45,802 bases of DNA, from the NCBI GenBank assembly GCA_902763615.1, contig CACWSX010000034.1, forward strand, positions 1 to 45,802, given 5' to 3'. This document shows, piece after piece, positions 1 to 6,669 of the stretch. This DNA is from an uncultured Prevotellaceae bacterium. Lineage in GTDB: Bacteria; Bacteroidota; Bacteroidia; Bacteroidales; Bacteroidaceae. A program made the position numbers and the translations under genes. The notes beneath the pieces were generated by a model. The model ran no database searches, was not told the DNA's origin, and saw only the letters and a list, made by a program, of their open reading frames with translations. Numbering within the stretch: the stretch's first letter is position 1; each line of letters starts with the position of its first letter.

Positions 1-41
1 TTCTTCATGCCCCCGCACTGATTTTTTGCGCGAAAGCGGAT

Positions 42-52
42 GCAAAGGTACT
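42..52 (-). promoter_or_regulatory. Bacteroidetes-type -7 box firing leftwards out of the window
   Basis: Read on the minus strand, this short stretch holds TACCTTTGCA, a match to the TAnnTTTG -7 box. The gene it would drive lies to the left of the window. Apart from this box and the terminator at 131-175, I see no gene in the first 190 bases. Confidence 0.45.
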
Positions 53-130
53 ACATTTTTTGATACCCTCCAAATTTTTCGAAGACTTTTTTTCAAAAAC
101 CCCAAAAGTTTTCGGGATTATTGACAAAAT

Positions 131-175
131 AAAAGACCTACACCTTATTAATATATATAAGGGCAGGTCTTTTTT
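131..175. terminator. Bidirectional hairpin terminator
   Basis: AAAAGACCT is followed by an inner CCTTAT/ATAAGG pairing and then AGGTCTTTTT, giving a long stem with A-runs and T-runs on its two sides. It lies just after the stop of the minus-strand membrane gene that ends at 195. Confidence 0.7.
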
Positions 176-194
176 GTGGTTGATCAATCAAGAA

Positions 195-923
195 TCACTC
201 TCTCTTACCCAAGATACGAAGCAGATAAATGAAGAGGTTGATGAAGTCAAGATAGAGCGACAGTGCTCCCACTAAAGCCAGCTTCTGAGAAGCCTCACTG
301 GCATCAGGCGCCATCTGCAACATCTGCTTAATCTTCTGTGAATCGTATGCCGTCAGACCAACAAAGATCAACACACCAGCATAACTGATGATCAGATCAA
401 AGCCAGAGCTCTTCACTAAGAACACATTCACCAGCGATGCAATAATCAGTCCGATAATCGCCATCAGCAGGATCTTACCCATCGACGTGAGGTCTGTCTT
501 CGTGGTATAGCCAATAAAAGCCATAACCGCAAATGTACCAGCCGTAATAAAGAACACACTGGCAATCGACGTCATCGTATAGACGAGGAAGATAGAGGAC
601 AGTACCACACCATTAATCACAGAATAGAGCACGAAAAGCATGGTAGCCGTCGACAGCGACAATCGGTTGATTGCACCGCTGATTGCAAACACCAGTGCCA
701 ACTCAGCAATCACCAGTCCCCAGAAGACAATCTGGTTACTAAAGATCATAGACATGACACCAGGACTGTTAGCGACACCAAAGGCGGTAATGCCCGTGAT
801 GGCCAGAGCCAGCGACATCCAAACATATACTTTTCGCATTAACACAGGGAAGGCCTGAGACATCGAGAGCTCACGATCCCGAGTCATCGTCGATCCAAAA
901 TTGAGTTCGTTGTTATAATCCAT
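195..923 (-). CDS. Bax inhibitor-1 / YccA family integral membrane protein
   Basis: The protein has about 242 residues and about seven hydrophobic segments, and it ends with a charged tail after the last one (LLRILGKRE). The order of segments, the small-residue-rich helices and the motif AYDSQKIKQ before the last segments fit the Bax inhibitor-1-like family (YccA/YbhL). In bacteria this family consists of inner-membrane proteins of uncertain role, some interacting with the FtsH protease or acting as pH-sensitive calcium leak channels. I chose the start at 923 (MDYNNEL) rather than the longer frame, because the 18 extra codons overlap the promoter at 974-982. It appears to be a single-gene unit ended by the hairpin at 131-175. 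Confidence 0.85.
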   Translation of the reverse strand: MDYNNELNFGSTMTRDRELSMSQAFPVLMRKVYVWMSLALAITGITAFGVANSPGVMSMIFSNQIVFWGLVIAELALVFAISGAINRLSLSTATMLFVLYSVINGVVLSSIFLVYTMTSIASVFFITAGTFAVMAFIGYTTKTDLTSMGKILLMAIIGLIIASLVNVFLVKSSGFDLIISYAGVLIFVGLTAYDSQKIKQMLQMAPDASEASQKLALVGALSLYLDFINLFIYLLRILGKRE

Positions 924-973
924 ATTCTTTAAATAAATTGGTTTCACACAAATCAAAATACAAATATCGTGCC

Positions 974-982
974 ACAAAGGTA
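974..982 (-). promoter_or_regulatory. Promoter -7 box of the Bax inhibitor-1-like gene
   Basis: The minus strand reads TACCTTTG about 50 bp upstream of the chosen start at 923. No clear TTTG -33 element was seen. Confidence 0.5.
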
Positions 983-1056
983 CACATTTACTTTTAATAA
1001 AACATAAAAACTCAGCACAAAATACTCTTTTATCACTATTTTTGGAAATTTTTCAC

Positions 1057-1064
1057 TATATTTG
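1057..1064 (+). promoter_or_regulatory. Promoter -7 box of the lut operon
   Basis: TATATTTG matches TAnnTTTG and lies about 40 bp upstream of the lutA start. The upstream TTTG at 1041 is too close to be a standard -33 element. Confidence 0.5.
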
Positions 1065-1102
1065 TACCCATGAAATAACTTAGAACAAATAATACACAAC
1101 CA

Positions 1103-1840
1103 ATGAAGATAGGACTATTTATCCCCTGTTATGTAGATGTGGTTTACCCTCAAGTGGGTGTGGCCACCTACAAATTGCTGAAGCATTTAGGCCTCGATGT
1201 CACTTATCCGCTGAATCAGACATGCTGCGGACAGCCGATGGCCAATGGTGGATTTGAGAAGCAAGCCATTCCTTTGGCAGAGAAATTCGAGGACATGTTC
1301 AAGGACTTCGACTATGCCGTGGCCCCCTCTGTCAGTTGTACGGCATTCGTCAAGATCAACTATCCCCGATTGCTAAAGGACAAGCATGAGTGTGTGACTT
1401 CCGGAAAGATTATGGATGTAGTGGAGTTTCTGCATGACGTCATTAAAGTGAACCATCCCCTCGGCACCTTCCCTCACAAGGTGAGTCTGCACAATAGCTG
1501 TCACGGCGTGAGAGAGTTAGGTTTGAGTTCACCCAGCGAGGAGCACGTGACGCCATTCAACAAGATCAAAGACCTGCTGAACTTGGTAGAGGGCATTCAG
1601 GTACTGGAGCCCGAGCGTCCCGATGAGTGCTGCGGCTTCGGAGGCATGTTCTCTATAGAGGAGACGGCCGTGAGTGCGCAGATGGGGCTCGACAAGCTTC
1701 AGCGCCACATGAAGACGGGCGCACGATTCATAACGGGTCCCGACTGCTCGTGTCTGATGCATATGGCTGGCATTGCCAAAAAGCAAGGCCTGAATGTAGA
1801 GTTCAAGCACGTTGTGGAAATCTTAGCCGCAGGGCTCTGA
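1103..1840 (+). CDS. lutA: L-lactate utilisation protein A (cysteine-rich Fe-S oxidoreductase subunit)
   Basis: At 245 aa this is the usual length for LutA/YkgE. It has the two cysteine-rich CCG repeats of the family: CCG at residues 41-43 (TCCGQPMANGG) and at 176-178 (DECCGFGGMFS), plus NSCHG in between. These cysteines bind an Fe-S cluster in the LutABC complex, which oxidises L-lactate to pyruvate in the cytoplasm. It is first in the operon, 26 bp before lutB. The gap before lutB contains a short AAAAGTTAAAAGTAAAATGA stretch that resembles, weakly, the AAGTGAA repeats seen elsewhere in this window. Confidence 0.93.
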   Translation: MKIGLFIPCYVDVVYPQVGVATYKLLKHLGLDVTYPLNQTCCGQPMANGGFEKQAIPLAEKFEDMFKDFDYAVAPSVSCTAFVKINYPRLLKDKHECVTSGKIMDVVEFLHDVIKVNHPLGTFPHKVSLHNSCHGVRELGLSSPSEEHVTPFNKIKDLLNLVEGIQVLEPERPDECCGFGGMFSIEETAVSAQMGLDKLQRHMKTGARFITGPDCSCLMHMAGIAKKQGLNVEFKHVVEILAAGL

Positions 1841-1866
1841 AAAGTTAAAAGTAAAATGAAGAAATT

Positions 1867-3246
1867 ATGAGTACAGGACATAGTAAAGCAGCAAAAGCGT
1901 TCTTAAAGAACCAGACCTACGCTAAATGGCACGATGCCACATTCTGGGCTGTCAGGTCGAAGCGTGACAATATGGCATACGGACTCGACGAATGGGAGCA
2001 GTTGCGCGAGAAGGCCTCACAAATCAAGCGCCACACCATCACCCATCTGGATGAATACCTCGACCAGTTTGCCACGAAGGCCGAAGAAAACGGCTGTATC
2101 GTGCATTGGGCAAAGGATGCCAACGAGTTCAACGAGATTGTCTACGGCATTCTGAAGAACCACAACGTGAAGAAGATGGTGAAATCGAAGTCGATGCTGA
2201 CCGAGGAGTGCGGCATGAACCCCTACTTGGAGGCGCACGGCATCGAAGTGGTAGAGACCGACCTTGGTGAGCGCATCATCCAACTGAAGGGCCAGGCACC
2301 CAGCCACATCGTGATGCCCGCCATCCATCTGAACCACGACGATGTGGGCGAACTGTTCGAAGAAAAACTTGGCAGCGAGAAGGGCAACCACGACCCCACC
2401 TATCTGACCTACGTAGCCCGCCTGAGCCTCCGCAACGAGTTTCTGACGGCCGATGCAGGCATGACTGGCGGCAACTTCGGCATCGCCGAGACAGGCGACA
2501 TCGTGGTCTGCACCAATGAGGGTAATGCCGACATGAGCACAAGTTGTCCGAAGCTTCACATCGCCGCCATCGGACTGGAGAAGATCATCCCCAACTACGA
2601 CTGTCTGGCCGTCTTCCAGCGCATGCTCTGCCGAGCAGGCACAGGTCAGCCGACAACCACTTTCACCTCTCATTTCCGCAAGGCCCGACCAACTGCGAAT
2701 CCGATGCATATCATCCTTGTGGACAATGGTCGCAGCGAGTGGATAGGCAACCCTGAGCATTGGGAGAGCCTGAAGTGCATCCGTTGCGGCTCGTGCATGA
2801 ACACCTGTCCGGTCTATCGCAGAAGCGGCGGCTACTCGTACAGCTACTTCATCCCAGGCCCCATCGGCATCAATCTCGGCATGCTCCGCGACCCGCAGAA
2901 ACATTCGGGCAATGTCTCAGCCTGCACACTCTGTCTGTCGTGTCAGACAGTCTGTCCCGTCAAATTGAACCTCGGCGACCAGATCTACCAATGGCGCCAG
3001 CAACTCGATGACTTCGGCACGGCCAACCCGCAGAAGAAACTGATGAGCAAGGGCATGTCGATGCTTTACGGCAGCGAAGGGCTCTACAACCTCGGCACTG
3101 CCCTCGCCCACTGGGCCAACATCATCCCCTCACCTCTCATCAACTGCGGCTTGAATCCCTGGGCTGAAGGCCACAAGATGATGCAATTTCCGAGAGAAAC
3201 CTTCCACACTTTGTGGAAGAAGGGAAAAGTGAACAGTGAAAAGTGA
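1867..3246 (+). CDS. lutB: L-lactate utilisation protein B (LUD domain plus two 4Fe-4S sites)
   Basis: This 459-aa protein has an N-terminal LUD domain (roughly residues 60-290) followed by a ferredoxin-like region. The two cysteine motifs are C304-x2-C307-x2-C310-x3-C314-P and C353-x2-C356-x2-C359-x3-C363-P, typical of 4Fe-4S binding in LutB/YkgF. It acts with LutA and LutC in lactate oxidation. Its last eight residues (KGKVNSEK) are encoded by the AAGTGAA repeat element at 3222-3262, which also supplies the stop codon, so the native C-terminus has probably been replaced or extended slightly. It lies upstream of a four-helix-bundle gene rather than directly upstream of lutC, which is unusual. 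Confidence 0.93.
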   Translation: MSTGHSKAAKAFLKNQTYAKWHDATFWAVRSKRDNMAYGLDEWEQLREKASQIKRHTITHLDEYLDQFATKAEENGCIVHWAKDANEFNEIVYGILKNHNVKKMVKSKSMLTEECGMNPYLEAHGIEVVETDLGERIIQLKGQAPSHIVMPAIHLNHDDVGELFEEKLGSEKGNHDPTYLTYVARLSLRNEFLTADAGMTGGNFGIAETGDIVVCTNEGNADMSTSCPKLHIAAIGLEKIIPNYDCLAVFQRMLCRAGTGQPTTTFTSHFRKARPTANPMHIILVDNGRSEWIGNPEHWESLKCIRCGSCMNTCPVYRRSGGYSYSYFIPGPIGINLGMLRDPQKHSGNVSACTLCLSCQTVCPVKLNLGDQIYQWRQQLDDFGTANPQKKLMSKGMSMLYGSEGLYNLGTALAHWANIIPSPLINCGLNPWAEGHKMMQFPRETFHTLWKKGKVNSEK

Positions 3247-3262
3247 AAAATTTGCTACCGCT
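3222..3262 (+). repeat. AAGTGAA/TTTGCTGCCGC element, left copy flanking the four-helix-bundle gene
   Basis: The copy begins GGGAAAAGTGAACAGTGAA, continues with further AAGTGAA units and ends in TTTGCTACCGCT. It overlaps the lutB stop. The same sequence occurs inverted at 3654-3696, so the gene at 3268 is bracketed by inverted repeats. Other copies are at 11163-11214, 12656-12686 and 13077-13120. Confidence 0.85.
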
Positions 3263-3267
3263 ATAGT

Positions 3268-3645
3268 ATGAGCTACATTCAAGATAGCAATTCGCCTCTA
3301 ACCAAGAAGAGTTACCTCTTCGGGGTAAGAATCGTAAAGATGGTGAAATACATCAAGTGCACGCCAAAAGAGTACGGGATGCTCAACCAAGTATTCCGCT
3401 CAGGCACAGCTATCGGCGCATTAGTGAGTGAAGCGGCCTATGCCCAAAGCCCGGCAGATTTCATCAACAAACTGTCTGTAGCACTGAAAGAGTGCAACGA
3501 GACCCTCTACTGGCTCAATATCCTGAAGGATACAGAGTACTTGCAAGAAAAGGAATACGAAAGCATGAATGCCGACTGCCGTGAGGTTCTTGCCCTTCTG
3601 ATTTCCTCGATAAAAACAACCAAACAAAACATTGAAACAAAATGA
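3268..3645 (+). CDS. Four-helix-bundle protein (S23 / 23S rRNA-intervening-sequence family)
   Basis: The protein has 125 residues and is all-helical in appearance. It carries the hallmarks of the TIGR02436 four-helix-bundle family: KSYLFGVRIVK near the N-terminus, the motif FRSGTAIGALVSEA, then DFINKLSVALKECNETLYWL. The family is named after proteins encoded in 23S rRNA intervening sequences. A related fold is the Avd accessory protein of diversity-generating retroelements, and the general function is unknown. Here the gene sits between lutB and lutC, bracketed by inverted copies of a short repeat (3222-3262 and 3654-3696), which suggests that gene and repeats arrived as one unit. No reverse transcriptase or rRNA is nearby. 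Confidence 0.8.
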   Translation: MSYIQDSNSPLTKKSYLFGVRIVKMVKYIKCTPKEYGMLNQVFRSGTAIGALVSEAAYAQSPADFINKLSVALKECNETLYWLNILKDTEYLQEKEYESMNADCREVLALLISSIKTTKQNIETK

Positions 3646-3653
3646 ACAGGGAG

Positions 3654-3696
3654 AGCGGAAGCAAATTTTTCACTTTTCACTGTTCACTTTTACCTT
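3654..3696 (-). repeat. AAGTGAA/TTTGCTGCCGC element, right (inverted) copy flanking the four-helix-bundle gene
   Basis: The plus strand reads AGCGGAAGCAAATTTTTCAC, then TTTTCACTGTTCACTTTTAC, the reverse complement of the left copy. It ends a few bases before the lutC start. Its reverse complement, including the adjoining CTCCCTGT, matches the insert in the fdtB-like gene almost base for base. Confidence 0.85.
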
Positions 3697-3702
3697 AAAA
3701 TT

Positions 3703-4296
3703 ATGAGTAACAAAGAAGATATACTGAAGAGATACAGGGCGAATGTCAGAGAGAAATTCGACATGCCCGACCTGAGCGACATCAAGGCCATCACGTATGC
3801 CAACCCGCTGGTGCAATTTATCAAGATGACAGAAAGCGTAGGCGGACACGTGATAGAAGTGAAGGAGGAACAAGACATCAACCAACTGGTCAAGGAGATG
3901 TATCCCGATGCCAAGGAGTTTGCCTCGAACCTGCCTGAGATAACGATTGCCACAAGGAACCCGGATACCGTAGGGCGTGCCCGCGACCTGAACGGCACCG
4001 ATGTAGGCATTATCCGAGGCAAGTTCGGTGTGGCCGAGAATGCCTGCGTGTGGGTGCCCCAGACGATGAAGGAGAAGGCCGTGATGTTTATCTCCGAAAA
4101 CCTCGTCATCCTGCTGCCCAAGAGCCAGATTGTAAATAACATGCACGAGGCCTACAAGCGCATCGAGTTCGACGAGACCTACGACGGCTACGGCGTCTTT
4201 ATCAGCGGTCCCTCGAAGACGGCCGACATTGCGCAGGTTCTGGTGATGGGTGCTCAGGCGGCAAGAAGCGCTACAATCCTGCTCCTGCCCGAGTAG
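3703..4296 (+). CDS. lutC: L-lactate utilisation protein C (LUD domain)
   Basis: This 197-aa protein consists of a single LUD domain and has the length expected of LutC/YkgG. Recognisable stretches are TIATRNPDTVGRARDLN and the C-terminal VFISGPSKTADI with LLLPE at the end. LutC is the third subunit of the LutABC lactate oxidation complex. The start at 3703 follows directly on the right-hand repeat copy, so its ribosome-binding region now lies in or next to the element. Transcription from the lut promoter must cross the inserted four-helix-bundle gene. Confidence 0.92.
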   Translation: MSNKEDILKRYRANVREKFDMPDLSDIKAITYANPLVQFIKMTESVGGHVIEVKEEQDINQLVKEMYPDAKEFASNLPEITIATRNPDTVGRARDLNGTDVGIIRGKFGVAENACVWVPQTMKEKAVMFISENLVILLPKSQIVNNMHEAYKRIEFDETYDGYGVFISGPSKTADIAQVLVMGAQAARSATILLLPE

Positions 4297-4532
4297 AAAA
4301 AAGCACCCGTCTACACCAGATACACCTTACGCAACGTTGGCAACGCGGCAACGTTTTTGCGCAAGCCCCTATTTTACAGGGATTGTGGCCTGTTTTATGT
4401 TGCCATTGTTGCCTGCCTATGTAGCATTTGTTGCCTGCCTAGGCCGCAAAATGTTCCCACCTGGGAATCAAAAAGCCCCTCTTATTGCCCAATAAGCGTC
4501 ACTTCTTCAGCCAAAATGCATCGTTTATCGCA
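4297..4532. other. Gene-free stretch rich in GTTGCC/GCAACG words
   Basis: No gene was recognised here. The stretch contains a possible hairpin (CGCAACGTT pairing with AACGTTTTTGCG, about 4332-4373) that could end lut transcription, a TTCCCACCTGGGAA palindrome near 4452, and repeated GTTGCCTGCCTA words between 4400 and 4442. Confidence 0.4.
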
Positions 4533-4592
4533 ATGACACAAAGGGGTCTGGCACCTTTGTGTCCTGAAAGCGTTGCCTCCTAAAGCCTAAAC
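4533..4592. repeat. REP-like hairpin element, family A, copy 1
   Basis: GACACAAAGG and CCTTTGTGTC form a 10-bp stem around GGTCTGGCA. The hairpin is followed by a tail ending in CCTAAAC. The whole 60-bp stretch is repeated without a mismatch at 6447-6506 in the same orientation. Confidence 0.8.
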
Positions 4593-4633
4593 ATATGAAA
4601 AGCGCGCTTGCTAAAAAAATATTCTTTGGATTA

Positions 4634-4665
4634 TTTGGATAATTACCAAAAGAGTATTATCTTTG
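4634..4665 (+). promoter_or_regulatory. Promoter of the DUF5053 gene pair (TTTG-N20-TATCTTTG)
   Basis: TTTG at 4634-4637 and TATCTTTG at 4658-4665 are exactly 20 bp apart, a full match to the Bacteroidetes -33/-7 promoter. It lies about 38 bp upstream of the first start. Confidence 0.75.
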
Positions 4666-4702
4666 CAGCGCAAATGATGTCTAATCTTAAAAGCATTATG
4701 CT

Positions 4703-4876
4703 ATGACAGACAAAGAATTTGCAAAAGAACAGTATGAACAGCTCAAGCGATATGCTGAGTTTGTTTGGCAGTCAATGCCAGATGGTCCTGAAAGGGATGC
4801 AGTCATTGAGGAAATCCTCATTGGCATGAGTGAAGCAAAAAGAAGGTTTGACGAATTAAATGACGAGCAGTTATGA
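4703..4876 (+). CDS. Small acidic helical protein upstream of the DUF5053 gene
   Basis: This 57-aa reading frame begins MTDKEFAKEQYEQLKRYAEF and ends RRFDELNDEQL. It is rich in charged residues and predicted helical, with no signal peptide. It has a strong promoter 38 bp upstream, and its stop overlaps the start of the next gene in an ATGA, so translational coupling is likely. I do not recognise a family. Given the tight linkage, it probably works with the DUF5053 protein. Confidence 0.65.
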   Translation: MTDKEFAKEQYEQLKRYAEFVWQSMPDGPERDAVIEEILIGMSEAKRRFDELNDEQL

Positions 4877-5316
4877 AACAGGTAAATGAATTAATTGGAA
4901 ATCCTCGAATGAGGGAGGAGTTTGAACGTTTTTACAATGCAAAGACGGCTGAAGAACGCAAGGCAATAACTGAAGAGCACAAACGTTGGTTTGAGAGCCT
5001 TTCTGACGAGGAAAAGAAGTTAGAAACAACCCGTATGTATGATTCGGTGCGGGCCGTGCTTGAGGGAGTGAAGGCAAATAATGAAGAACTTGATGCCCGC
5101 CGAATCAGGGAAAAGCTTGGTACTGTGCCCGAGGCCATATCCATGAGTTATGTAGCAAAGAACTATTTCGGAAAGACAAAGACCTGGCTCTATCAGCGTC
5201 TGAACGGCAATAAGGTCAATGGCAAGGAAGCACGTTTCACAGAGTCAGAAGCCCGTCAACTTCAAGAAGCTCTTCATGACATAGGTCATCGCCTGACTTC
5301 TATCATTTTGATTTGA
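4873..5316 (+). CDS. DUF5053 family protein
   Basis: The protein has 147 residues. The N-terminal half is a charged helical region. The C-terminal half contains MSYVAKNYFGKTKTWLYQRL followed by NGNKVNGKEARFTESEARQL, the pattern I associate with the DUF5053 family of Bacteroidetes. That part looks like a helix-turn-helix: a recognition-helix-like segment, YQRLNGN, and a second helix. It may therefore bind DNA, but this is an inference. It is coupled to the 57-aa gene before it and followed by a clear terminator. The pair lies on a segment flanked by two identical 60-bp REP copies. Confidence 0.7.
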   Translation: MKQVNELIGNPRMREEFERFYNAKTAEERKAITEEHKRWFESLSDEEKKLETTRMYDSVRAVLEGVKANNEELDARRIREKLGTVPEAISMSYVAKNYFGKTKTWLYQRLNGNKVNGKEARFTESEARQLQEALHDIGHRLTSIILI

Positions 5317-5338
5317 CAACTCCCGTGAGTTCCTCAAC

Positions 5339-5376
5339 CAAAGAATCGCTATCAACAATGGTAGCGATTCTTTGTA
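5339..5376 (+). terminator. Hairpin terminator after the DUF5053 gene
   Basis: CAAAGAATCGCTA (5339-5351) pairs perfectly with TAGCGATTCTTTG (5362-5374) around a 10-base loop. There is only a short T-run, so it may be a processing hairpin rather than an intrinsic terminator. Confidence 0.6.
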
Positions 5377-5574
5377 TTGTGCGATAAAGAGGCTTGCCAC
5401 CAAGAGGGGAGCAGCTGTTTTCGTTTTTTTCTTCTTTCTTATGACTCCTTTTTGGAAAGAAAAAGTGTGTGGTTCATGTGGCTGTAGTGTATGAAATGGT
5501 AATTTTTTGATAGGATATTTGTGATAGACCCGTTCTTTTTGCCGGATTAGGCCATTTATTAGTTATTCTTTTCT

Positions 5575-5582
5575 TATCTTTG
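5575..5582 (+). promoter_or_regulatory. -7 box upstream of the 129-aa exported protein
   Basis: TATCTTTG lies 25 bp before the ATG at 5608. No clear -33 TTTG is visible at the usual distance. Confidence 0.55.
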
Positions 5583-5607
5583 CAGCAAATGTTTACAAAA
5601 TAAAGAA

Positions 5608-5997
5608 ATGATGATACGACAATTATTCATTCTATTGATAATGCTTGCGTGGTCTATCGCTTTGTTAGCCACGATTCTACCCGCATTCCCCGTCAAGAAT
5701 TTTACCGGCGTCCGCAAAGCCGCCACACGTTCCGACGACAACAGGATGGGTGTTATAGCAACCCTGAGGTACGAAAAACTGTCCGACATGAAAATGCCCC
5801 GCATGAATTCCCAGACCTTTGCAACAGCCAACGGCCTGATGATAGCAGGAAGCCAAAGCCGTGGGGTGGACATATACAATCCACAGTATAACTCCTTCCC
5901 ATCTGTTCCCAATCTGAGCAAGGCACGTGCCATTGCCAAGGCCATCAACGTAAACGAACAAATCTTTGTTGCCGAAGTGGACAAGTTCCCAGAATGA
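5608..5997 (+). CDS. Hypothetical exported or membrane-anchored protein, 129 aa
   Basis: I do not recognise a family. Residues 1-26 form one hydrophobic segment (MMIRQLFILLIMLAWSIALL), either a signal peptide or an N-terminal anchor. The rest is soluble, with the stretch SQTFATANGLMIAGSQSRG and a C-terminal basic helix (NLSKARAIAKAINV). The central region recalls a single kelch-like repeat, but one repeat cannot make a propeller, so the gene may be a fragment of a larger one. Translation could start at either of the two adjacent ATGs. It appears monocistronic, between a -7 box and the hairpin at 6045. Confidence 0.55.
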   Translation: MMIRQLFILLIMLAWSIALLATILPAFPVKNFTGVRKAATRSDDNRMGVIATLRYEKLSDMKMPRMNSQTFATANGLMIAGSQSRGVDIYNPQYNSFPSVPNLSKARAIAKAINVNEQIFVAEVDKFPE

Positions 5998-6044
5998 CTC
6001 ACAAAATAGAAATTTCCTACAATCCGTCAAGAATCATCTTAATT

Positions 6045-6080
6045 ACGGGAGCGGCGAAACTGCCGTTCCCGTATATTTTT
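6045..6080 (+). terminator. Intrinsic terminator after the 129-aa gene
   Basis: ACGGGAGCGGC pairs with GCCGTTCCCGT across a short GAAACT loop, followed by ATATTTTT. It is a GC-rich stem with a T-run. Confidence 0.75.
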
Positions 6081-6168
6081 CACCTCTTTAGTAAAAAAAA
6101 ATCCTTATATTTTTGGGATTCTTGTCTTAACGAATGTTAAGGAAAAATTTTGCAACGAACAAATTTCT

Positions 6169-6397
6169 TGTTAAGTAAAAAATATTTCTTAGTTAAGTGT
6201 TTTTGTCTTTTTAGTTAAGAGTATTTATTTTTTTAGTTAAGTGAATTTTTTTGCACAGTTAAAAGTATTTCTTTTTATAGTTAACAATTTATTTTTTACG
6301 AGTTAAGTGTCTTTTGATGGTCAGTTAAGTGATCATTTTGGAGCAATTAAGTGATGTTTTTGGGGCAGTTAAGCATACGTTTTCGTGTGATTAAGAA
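6169..6397 (+). repeat. Array of 11 units with an exact 22-bp period, core AGTTAAGTG
   Basis: Cores start at 6169, 6191, 6213, 6235, 6257, 6279, 6301, 6323, 6345, 6367 and 6389, every 22 bp without a slip. Most cores read AGTTAAGTG or differ at one to three positions. The 13-bp spacers are T-rich but not conserved. Because 22 is not a multiple of three and TTAA is palindromic, the array puts TAA stop codons in every frame of both strands. It is intergenic, between a terminator and a REP element. The pattern resembles iterons or a phased protein-binding array, with cores about two helical turns apart, but I know of no matching described element. Confidence 0.85.
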
Positions 6398-6446
6398 AAA
6401 AAACACGAATAAAATGGCCAAAAATATTATTTATTACGTTTCTTTG

Positions 6447-6506
6447 ATGACACAAAGGGGTCTGGCACCTTTGTGTCCTGAAAGCGTTGCCTCCTAAAGC
6501 CTAAAC
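6447..6506. repeat. REP-like hairpin element, family A, copy 2
   Basis: This is identical over all 60 bases to 4533-4592 and in direct orientation. The segment between the copies (about 1.85 kb) carries the DUF5053 pair, the 129-aa gene and the 22-bp array. Confidence 0.8.
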
Positions 6507-6585
6507 GTTGCCTGAAAAACCGCCCAAAAAAGCAAGATTTCCCACTTTTTCTCGCGAAAACTATACAAGTTTGCAAATCTTTTTG

Positions 6586-6593
6586 TATTTTTG
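6586..6593 (+). promoter_or_regulatory. -7 box of the orphan MNT locus
   Basis: TATTTTTG lies about 10 bp upstream of the HEPN remnant. It suggests that the original promoter of the toxin-antitoxin pair was kept while most of the toxin gene was lost. Confidence 0.4.
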
Positions 6594-6603
6594 CATCGTC
6601 AAT

Positions 6604-6669
6604 TTACTGAAGAAATGAGATGAAAAATTAGGATTATTATCTCAAAACTTGGATTATCAGCAACAATGA
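6604..6669 (+). pseudogene. C-terminal remnant of a HEPN-type toxin gene
   Basis: Read in the frame that ends at the TGA of 6667-6669, this stretch gives LLKK, a stop codon (6616-6618), then DEKLGLLSQNLDYQQQ. The intact HEPN protein at 45072-45512 ends with LLKQLDKTLEELSQNQAYQQT. The alignment holds across the nonsense codon, so only about the last 21 codons remain and one is mutated to TGA. The ATGA overlap with the following MNT gene is preserved, as in the intact pair. Confidence 0.75.

Noticed and set aside
5-187. Minus-strand frame at the left edge
   Set aside because: It overlaps the terminator at 131-175 and is composed mostly of low-complexity AT-rich sequence.
2017-2904. Long minus-strand frame (295 codons) opposite lutB
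   Set aside because: It is a shadow of the GC-rich lutB coding strand, with no recognisable domain and no promoter. lutB has clear motifs in the other strand.
6169-6397. Possible CRISPR array
   Set aside because: The conserved core is only 9 bp, the period is 22 bp with 13-bp spacers, and there are no cas genes. CRISPR repeats and spacers are usually longer than 20 bp each.
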